64,000 nt of DNA from Ganoderma boninense. Taxonomy: Eukaryota; Basidiomycota; Agaricomycetes; Polyporales; Polyporaceae. Below, piece by piece: positions 57,425-64,000 of the stretch. The DNA is taken from assembly GCA_002900995.3 (NCBI GenBank), contig CM035304.1, positions 4,976,134-5,040,133 on the forward strand. Direction: 5' to 3'. A model generated the notes under the pieces. The model was not told the DNA's origin, did not search any database, and saw only the letters and a list, made by a program, of their open reading frames with translations. The position numbers and the translations under genes are program-made. Each line of letters begins with the position of its first letter. Positions within the stretch are counted from its first letter, which is position 1.

Positions 57425-57443
57425 AATGAGGTTTTCCCTGATG
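57425..57443 (-). repeat. Right TIR of the 1.3-kb element
   Basis: Reverse complement reads CATCAGGGAAAACCTCATT, 18 of 19 bases matching the left TIR. Confidence 0.85.
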
Positions 57444-58492
57444 TGGTCGGCGGGGAGGATCGTGTTCATGTCGCCGCCCACGACCCCGGCGTGGATGCCC
57501 CGCTGCCGGAGCATCGCGGCGATCGCGCTGAGCTGCACGGGCCGCACGTGCTCGCCCTCGCCGAGCGACTCGAGGTGCGTGTTGGCGATGCGGATGGTCT
57601 GCGGTGGCCCGGGCTCGCCATGGGCAGCCGTTGTCTGCAGCAGGACGTCGACGAAGAGGGCCGCGCGGCCCATCCTCGTCTGGCGGAATTGCAGCATCTG
57701 CGCCTTCACGATAGGGATGTGGCGCGAGACGAGGGTGGCGAGGCCGTAGCTGCCCGACCAGTACCCGGTGTTCGGGGGGACGACGGCGAAGTGCTCGCGC
57801 ACCCAGCTGTTCTCGAGGACCGCGCCGAAGCTTTCATACTCGAGTTCTTGCAGCAGGAGCACGGACGGTTGCGAGTCGTTGGTAAGGATGGCGGTTTGGA
57901 GGTGGTTTAGGATGCAGGATACACGAGTGGCAGCGTCGGGCGCCATGAAGTCCACGTTCCAGGATACGATCTTGACGTCCGAGACGGGAAGAGACGGCTG
58001 CTCGTATTCTGGAGTCCAATGAGAGCCTTTTGGATAATGCACATTGGCAAGGAGATCACGAATAGTACCAGTATCGTGAGATGTCTTGCCAAAATCCGAG
58101 GCTTTTGACCCCAAGAGTTTACGAGCCCATGAAGGGCAGAAGGGAGCTGCATTTCCACCGAGCTTCATGTGTGTGCTATAAAGTGCATGCGTCAACATAT
58201 GGAATGGGAGACCAAAAGTGCTCACTCACCACGGCGAGTTTAATTTGGTGTAGTGAGGACTTCCGAGTCCATGGTATCCTGCAGAGCAGATATTCCCATT
58301 TCCCGCACTGGAACGTGCGCTGATAACGTGAAGACCGACGGCAAACTGTCTAATTAACATCGTTTCGGTCAATCTGACTCGACTCTTGGAAGTTTTGACA
58401 ATAAAGTACCGTGGATGTCCGACGACGTACGTCCTGGACATAGGGGTGACGTTTCCAAAGAGCCCAGGTCGTAGATTGCCCAAGGACACCAT

Positions 58493-58890
58493 CTCGTAGC
58501 ACAGCGAGTGGTTGTAGTAATGTATAGGGTTGCCAAAGAGGTTAATGCTGCCTGATAGGTATGCGTATGCAACCTGGAGAGGGGTGTGAACAAGGTCGGA
58601 TATGGAGCTTTGGGGAGGAAGAGGCTATGGTGAGCGCTGAGAACGCGCGAGCAGAGAGAAGCCAGGGCCCAGGGGACGGAAAGGGTCCTAAATATGTATG
58701 CCCACGTGCGCCTTATTTGATGTCGCACGGCCCTGCTAGCCTCACTTTCAATCAGTTCTCAACTAGTAAACTTCCCTGCGACCATCCCCAAAGACATGGA
58801 TCCATGCGCAATACGAGTGACCCATGTTGCCCAAAACATATCATATGCGACTGTACACCGTAACGAGGGGCGGTGGGGGAGACGGGCGCA
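58493..58890. other. 5' side of the EEP gene
   Basis: The minus-strand frame of the first EEP exon stays open upstream to about 58575 (VAYAYLSGSINLFGNP, HYYNHSLCYE), so an earlier exon boundary near 58585 (CTCTCCAG) is possible. No start codon was found before the convergent SFM1 3' end. Confidence 0.4.
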
Positions 58891-59976
58891 TCAGAAGTCG
58901 AAACTTTTGTCCAAGTCAGCTTTCAGGTGCTCGCGCATTCCTGGTGGTAGAATCGGCTCCTTTCCGTCCGCGATGTAGCCTAGTATAATCGTCAGCGTGT
59001 CGAGAAAAGGGCAAAAACGTAAACATTAGTATCGACTGACGGAACGGCATCTCGACGCTCTCTTTCGCGTTGAATGTGATCGTCGGGAACTCCTGGCGCA
59101 AAACGATGCCACAGTCAGTCTCCCCAGAAACTAGACAACTCTCACATGGAGCGGACGTACGATGAACGGAACCTTCGAGAGTGGCGCTGGCGGGACGTCA
59201 GCATGGACCGCTCGATAGACCAATATATACTCACTCTGGTCCTGTACCACGATCTTTGTAACCCCAAGGGCGGTGTCAGTTGTCATCTGCACCGCGCCTA
59301 GATGTCTTCCCGGAAACCCCAGCGCGCGCAGCTCTGATGTCCTGTCTCGTGGTGGGTCGTCCCCTGTCGTCCAAAGCATCATGATCCTGGTGGCTTTTGA
59401 GCTCCGGTAGATGCATGGCGCCCTCACACACCTAGGATTCCCTGCGATCTTGCCGTAAGTCTAGCTCTTGCGATCCTAATAATAAAGAACCTACCCCAAA
59501 CAAGAACCACTCGAATCGCCCGTCCCCGTCCTCCGGGGCGAGCTCCTTCTCCGCCTTTGGGTCTAGCAAGCAGACCTTCTCCAGCGGCACGCCCTTCTCC
59601 TCCATCAGCTCCAGCACAGTTTTGTCATGCGCATAAGCGGCCGCGCCCGCCTGGGCGGCACCCGCCCCGACCGCAAATAGCGACGACAGCGTACCAGCGG
59701 ACCCCTCCGAGAGATGGGTGAAGTGCACCGTTGCGCCCGCGCCCGCAAGCGTTCGCATGTGCTACACAACATGAATCAAAACCAAACAACGAGTTCAGCG
59801 ACGGAAAATTAAAGACAGACAACGGCTATGCACACCATGTATTCGAGCTCAACCCATCTTGGCAAGGCTTTTGGGGTGTTCTCGTCCTCCTCCATGTGCT
59901 CTACAGGTTAGGTTGATTAAATCTGAGCCCATCTGGGCTTCATATCAGGCGCACCTATGACGTATGAGAATGTCAT
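58891..59976 (-). CDS. SFM1: SPOUT-family protein arginine methyltransferase SFM1 (219 aa)
   Basis: Eight exons: 59976-59955, 59900-59836, 59761-59495, 59441-59432 (a 10-nt microexon), 59363-59235, 59186-59161, 59092-59041 and 58979-58891; 660 nt in phase. Family motifs run the length: MTFSYVIEHMEE start, RWVELEYMHMR, CLLDPKAEKELAPEDG, FLFGGILGDDPPRDRTSELR, GFPGRHLGAVQMTTDTA, and the end KESVEMPFRYIADGKEPILP. In yeast Sfm1 methylates a single arginine of ribosomal protein Rps3. The microexon supplies exactly the Gly-Ile-Leu-Gly of FGGILGD, the cofactor-loop motif; without it the motif is lost. Length is close to yeast Sfm1 (about 213 aa). Likely cytosolic. Confidence 0.92.
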
Positions 59977-60394
59977 TTTGTTTTCTGGGCCTGAAACGGG
60001 CACGATCTTGCTTAGTGGTGATTCAGGCTGATCCCTGAAAAACGAGCCCCCAGTGCCAATAGGCGCTAATACACGGGGCCAACGGCCCGGAGGATTTTCG
60101 GCGTCTGAGTTGCCTATTCCGAAATATCGAGCAATCCGCCCAAATCCGAGTCGCAGCAGTGAGAGCGTCTAGAAGGGTTCGACATGACACGTAACCATCT
60201 GACAATTTGCATTCAAAGGTGACAGAAAAAACTAAGCTAACCAACTTAAGTCATAGAAGAAGTAAAGTCGTAGAAGAAGTACTTAGGCAGACTCGGATAT
60301 AGTACACATAGATCAGCACACCATGGCAAACATTTAGGAAACCCCTTGCCAACATCGCACCCTTCCCGGCCTCGAGCTCCGAAAACGAGGCCGT
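59977..60394. other. Intergenic stretch
   Basis: SFM1 promoter and the 3' flank of the peroxidase gene. Contains a near-duplicate AAGTCATAGAAGAAGTA / AAGTCGTAGAAGAAGTA pair at 60246-60280. No gene. Confidence 0.5.
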
Positions 60395-61593
60395 TCACGC
60401 CTTTTTCTTGCCTTGCGCGACCGGAGGGTAGCGATCGCGCCCCGCTGCCTCGAACGAGCCATCGACCTCCTCCGGGATGCCGAGCTCGACCGGGAGGACG
60501 GTCGTGTTGAACTCGAATATGGTCAGCCCCATCCGGTGGCGGATGCGCGACTCCCAGCCGTCGGGCAGGCGCTCCTCCGTCAGGAACGGGCGCAAGTCGT
60601 CCATCCGCCCGCCGAAGATGGTCAGCATCGTCGACGCGCTAGGGATCGCTCGTCAGCGCGCTCGCAGTGGAGGAAAGATGGGCAGCGGAAGCGGACGCAC
60701 TTGGACGAGCCGAACATGCGGTGCACGGTCGCGAGACTGAACTTGGGGTTGTTCTGCTTGGACTCGACTCGCCGCTCGCCGAGGAGGCGCGAGAGGTCCT
60801 TCTTCGTCAGGTTGCCGTTCTTGCCCGTGCCCGCGGCGAGCACGCGCTGGACGAGGTGCTGCGCGATCAAGCCTTGGTCCGGATTTTCATTCGCGTCGAC
60901 GCCTGAACGGAAACGACAACGCGCACGTCAGCCGCGGGCACTCAACACGGAGCCTCATAGAGATCTGGATCTTCCATGACAAGGGCGCTGTCACGAGCGG
61001 GCCCATGTGCGGCGCGAGAGGATCCGAAAAGGCCGCAGATAAGACGAGAAGAAAGGGTACGCACGGACGAGCGAGGCATCGTGCTCGATGCAGTTGTGCG
61101 CATCGAGGTCTGCGAGGTCAAACGAGTCCTTCCAGTAGCTGCGGTTGAGCATGTTCGCCGCGTAGTTCGGCACAAAGAAGCAGAACGTCGGCGCGAAGTT
61201 GTACGTCTCGCGCACAAGCCGCCCGAGCTCGCGGAAGGGAATGTTGCGCCCCGAATGCGGCAGGATGCCTAACAGGTGCCACAGACGAACAGGAAGTCAG
61301 TCGCGTGACGATGAGCTCCGACGCGCGAGGGACGGCGCACCGTGGTTCGCCATGGCGTTGAGCGCGGGGCACGAGCATCTGCTGTCGCCGTCGCCTGGTG
61401 GGACGTACTCAGGCCACTTGCCGCCGAAGCCGGGGTGTCCCTCTGGAATAAGATGGCCTGCCTTGTGGTCCGGGGTGAAGAGGTTGAAAAGGAAGAGAAC
61501 GAGGTCTACGGGGAAGAGGACGCCATTGATGAGAAACCCTCCGATTGAAGATCCAAGGCCTTGATATATGCGCTTAAGTGCGACGACGGCCAT
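60395..61593 (-). CDS. Chloroperoxidase/peroxygenase-family heme-thiolate protein (300 aa)
   Basis: Four exons: 61593-61341, 61268-61065, 60902-60701 and 60638-60395; 903 nt in phase. The heme-thiolate signature is present with a change: the usual Pro-Cys-Pro reads Ser-Cys-Pro (CSCPALNAMANHGILPHSG); the Cys would be the axial ligand. The acid-base motif is HNCIEHDASL (Glu-His-Asp). Later family segments are ENPDQGLIAQHLVQRVL, NNPKFSLATVHRMFGS, and the last exon from TMLTIFGG through GWESRIRHRMGLT to a Lys-rich end. The N-terminus has a hydrophobic stretch (GVLFPVDLVLFLFNLF) after a basic start, a signal anchor or non-standard signal peptide. A 300-aa size puts it with short peroxygenase relatives. 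Substrate unknown; oxygenation or halogenation with H2O2 is the family's chemistry. A fragment of a sister gene is at 50240. Confidence 0.9.
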
Positions 61594-62442
61594 TGTCAGA
61601 GAGGAGAGGGAGGGAAGAGGAGAGGAGGAAGGAGATAAGAGACTGGGCGACACTCGTACGAGGGGAAGTCAAACGTTGAAGTTTAAAAGCGATCCTTGGC
61701 GGGTAGATGACGTGCATACAGTGCTTAGACCAGAAGAGTCGCTGGCACGGTCGGAGAAAGATTGCACGACAGGATGCATGGAAGAGAACCCATCATTGCC
61801 CCCGACACTCCGGGCCTCACACGCCCAAAGTCTGTATGTATGAAAGTGGACTCCCACAGGCGTCGGCCTCAAGTAGACGAACGCAGCGATCGTATTGGAA
61901 TACTGTACAGAGTGGTACTTTGTGGCCGACGCCCGCATTCTCCAGATCAGCGGAAGGCCCTTGGAAGTTGGGGCAAGGCCAACTCACCAATAACGCCTGT
62001 GGAAATTGTCAAGTTGCGGAAGCGCGGGCCTGAAAGTATGAGCGCTGAGCACAGCATGACTGGCACAGTGCCCGGCGTTTGACAACTCCCAAGTCTCCAA
62101 CGCCCGTTTGACACCCAGACGTACTCTATATTCCGCAGACTCGACTGATGTCGCTCATCATGTCAATGGCATATCAACATACGGTTGCTCGTTGTATCGT
62201 TTCCTGGAGTCTTGGAATTGGGCGATGGTGCGGTCACGGACGAATTTCCCAACTAGGTTTGCTACCTTCCTTCGATTCGGAATTTGAAGTGTCTTACACT
62301 GCATGCATATCGCATGTATTCGTGCATCTAAATTGAACGCTGACCGCACTAGACGTTAGCATTCACGGTCCATGTCCAGCACCCACTTACAGCGATGTGA
62401 TCTAATATCTAGAAGCACTCGCACACGTCATTACACACCCAA
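61594..62442. other. Intergenic stretch
   Basis: Promoter of the peroxidase gene and 3' flank of the Nudix gene. Short frames only. Confidence 0.5.
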
Positions 62443-63792
62443 TTATTGCAAGTTCGCCGTCCACCTGTCATGCTCGAATCGCCCATGGAGTCGGGTGACG
62501 ATCTCCTGGTAGTCTGGCTCGTTCTCAGGCGTGATGATGCTCTTCCTCACCATGAAATCTAGGAGCACTACAGATGCATACAGAAGCGTAAGAAGAAGTA
62601 GAAGAAATAATGAAGCGATACACAACGCACCCGGAGCACAGTTATACTTGAAGAGTCCAGACCGGATGTGCTCGACCACCTTCGCGAGCGGGAGCAGCTA
62701 GTACAAAGTACATGTGAGGCAACTGAAACCGCGGACGTTCGGCGGGCAGAAGTACCTCGAATGACTCGACCTCCCCGTCCATTGGCTGAGGCTTTACGCC
62801 CCATTCGGGTCGCAGACAAAGATCATAGGCATATCTGACGATGCACGTCTTCAGCACAACATTCAAAAGAACAGGGTCAGAGTACATACTCAATTTCCGG
62901 TTGCAACCAACCCTTTGGAGTCCTAGTAATCCATCATCCGTCAGTTACCTCACTTTTGGCGCGCGCACAAGAGATCCACTCGCCTGAAGAAGTAACTGAT
63001 AACTCCCACCGCCTTCGCGTGCGGCCTGGCCACCTCCGGCGGGATACTCGCCTCTTCCCCAGACTCCTTGACCACGCAGTCCAGAACGCCAAGCCCGGCC
63101 TCAAGCCCGCCAGCGACGCTGTTGTCCAGATATCCCGGCCACGTCTGCTTCGTCGCCGCGCGCCGCGGGACCCACACGTTGTAGTCCGCGAGCTCCCCAT
63201 CGGGCCCACGCACCTCCTCGTACACCGTCATGTGGACGCCAAACGTCACGATCCCGAACAGCCCGCTGGCCGCGCGCTCCATCGCGAACGCGTAGTTCAG
63301 CTCGTCCTTGTCCCCCTCCCCCTCGCCGCGGGGGTAGTCGCGCGGGCCGAAGGGGTTGCGGTAGACGGGGTAGAGCTCGCCGCGCCACTTGCGCGGGCCG
63401 ACCTCGTCGGGCCAGAGCCCGGTGTCGCGCCAGCGCTCGCAGAGCTCCTTCATGACGCGCGAGCGCACGGCGGGCGTGTCGATGCCCTGCGCGAAGCTCA
63501 CCCAGCCCCGCGCGTCCGAGGTCCGCGTCGCGTCGCGATCGGAGGAGGGGGCAGAGAACTGCCAGGCTGGGGACGAAGACGCGGCGTTCTCGGCGCGGAG
63601 CTGGGCGACGATCTCGGGACGGAGAAGGCCGACAGCGGGAGAGGTGGGGGTAGGGAAGAGCAGCCAAGGAACCAGGTGCTCGGTGTCTCCAGATGCGGGT
63701 GCTGGGATGGGGTTAGACGGGAGCCGAAAGTTGTCGCAGTTTGCGAGGATTTGGAGGAAGGATTGGGGCGCGGTCGGCGTTGGGCCTGGCAT
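62443..63792 (-). CDS. Nudix hydrolase with DUF4743 domain, Tnr3-like (370 aa)
   Basis: Five exons: 63792-62984, 62922-62890, 62834-62756, 62697-62631 and 62567-62443; 1113 nt in phase. The N-terminal DUF4743-like part includes FGIVTFGVHMTVYEE. It is followed by NVWVPRRAATKQTWPGYLDN and the Nudix box AGGLEAGLGVLDCVVKESGE (with KESGEEA where REUxEE is usual), then GVKPQPMDGEVESFE and the end ITPENEPDYQEIVTRLH. It resembles the N-terminal half of S. pombe Tnr3, in which a Nudix domain sits beside thiamine pyrophosphokinase; no kinase domain is present here. Plant and fungal relatives hydrolyse damaged thiamine diphosphate derivatives. Intron 1 has a GC donor (GCGAGT, 62983). The frame is open upstream to 63864, so a longer N-terminus is possible. 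Confidence 0.87.
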
Positions 63793-64000
63793 GGTGATTC
63801 TGGTTCCACCTGATTGGTAAGCAGATCGCAGACTGTGTTGGGTACGAGGAAGTGCGGAAAACACAGGTATTGTATGGAGGTATATGTATGGCGGGTGAAC
63901 TGGACGAGGTCATGAACGTTCAAGAGAACAGTCGGGCGTATCGGATGACAGACTCGACTCATTTGTGTCGTCGGCCGGCTAGATATGCGAGTAAGCGCCA

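Larger units (their letters stand above)
56120..57443. mobile_element. 1,324-bp TIR element inserted in the EEP gene
   Basis: The ends are inverted repeats of 19 bp with one mismatch: CATCAGGAAAAACCTCATT at 56120-56138 and its inverse, ending CCTGATG, at 57443. TG flanks both sides, consistent with a 2-bp target duplication. The interior holds no recognisable transposase; the longest frame (56284-56823, plus) shows no known motif. It is therefore probably a non-autonomous DNA element. The right inner end has several ATAACGAG/CTCGTTAT words (57330-57425). Superfamily not identified. Confidence 0.75.
55856..58492 (-). pseudogene. Endonuclease/exonuclease/phosphatase (EEP) domain gene, split by a 1.3-kb element
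   Basis: Exons 58492-58431, 58349-58230, then 58175-57444, interrupted by the element 57443-56120, resuming at 56117-55856. The first coding part has the EEP/TDP2-like motifs VKIVSWNVDF (Asn), SVLLLQELEYES (Glu), TIRIANTHLES and GVVGGDMNTI (Asp-Asn). The second has TWGYQSRKRAWQAKRLDRVFY and GEWASDHYAI (Asp-His). Skipping the element and one copy of a 2-bp duplication gives an in-frame join (codons GAC CAG CGC) and 391 residues. As it stands, translation stops two codons after the element begins to diverge (ENLI then stop), losing the last catalytic His. The N-terminal exons (58492-58230) join in phase, but the true start may lie further upstream (58.57 kb), where the frame remains open. Confidence 0.75.

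Noticed and set aside
56120..57443. The 1.3-kb segment in the EEP gene as a long intron
   Set aside because: No GT donor precedes the in-frame stop at the boundary, introns in this window are usually 45-110 nt, and the ends are matching inverted repeats with a 2-bp duplication.
57443..57910. Plus-strand ORF of 155 codons opposite the EEP gene
   Set aside because: The minus strand carries the EEP catalytic motifs; the plus frame is a shadow.
62956..63813. Plus-strand ORF of 285 codons opposite the Nudix gene
   Set aside because: The minus strand has the Nudix box and DUF4743 motifs; Arg/Ala-rich plus translation is typical of an antisense shadow.
1..64000. tRNA, rRNA, CRISPR arrays, operons, bacterial-type promoters or terminators
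   Set aside because: None seen; the gene structure is clearly fungal, with spliceosomal introns throughout.

Overview
The window is from a basidiomycete fungus, most likely a wood-decay agaricomycete such as a polypore. The genes are split by many short introns (about 45-110 nt, GTRNGY...YAG). There is a FunK1 kinase, a KDZ transposon, an integrase-core gene and a heme-thiolate peroxidase/peroxygenase relative, a set typical of Agaricomycetes. No rRNA, tRNA or CRISPR was found. All exon limits were derived by hand from splice sites and reading-frame continuity; there is no transcript evidence.

Layout. 1-5.1 kb: two divergent unrecognised genes (one Cys-rich, one with an 84-bp coding minisatellite), a 166-bp tandem repeat and a small Ser-rich ORF. 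5.7-17.9 kb: an integrase-core gene on the minus strand, split by a 10,535-bp KDZ-superfamily DNA transposon (6924-17458). The transposon has 680/682-bp terminal inverted repeats and a perfect 8-bp target duplication. It carries three genes: the KDZ transposase, a protein with an RNase H1 N-terminal (viroplasmin-like) domain, and a large unknown protein. 19.6-24.8 kb: two multi-exon genes of unknown function. 24.8-32.6 kb: mostly empty, with a tiny membrane protein and a Ser/Pro-rich protein. 32.7-40.5 kb: a tandem pair of secreted S41-family peptidases with the same 19-exon plan.

41-64 kb is mostly ordinary housekeeping: a DUF1308 (C7orf25-like) protein, a DHH-family exopolyphosphatase, a Ser/Thr kinase, the mitochondrial Fe-S factor ISD11, a FunK1 kinase, an endonuclease/exonuclease/phosphatase gene split by a 1.3-kb TIR element, the SPOUT methyltransferase SFM1 with a 10-nt microexon, a chloroperoxidase-like gene, and a Nudix (DUF4743) protein. 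Relics of a second FunK1 and a second peroxidase lie side by side at 49.3-50.5 kb.

The most striking content is mobile. Two host genes (integrase-core and EEP) are each interrupted by a structurally complete transposon, and in both cases removing the element and one target copy restores the reading frame exactly. The near-identical KDZ TIRs and the multi-gene cargo make 6924-17458 the best candidate for a young, possibly active and little-described element.
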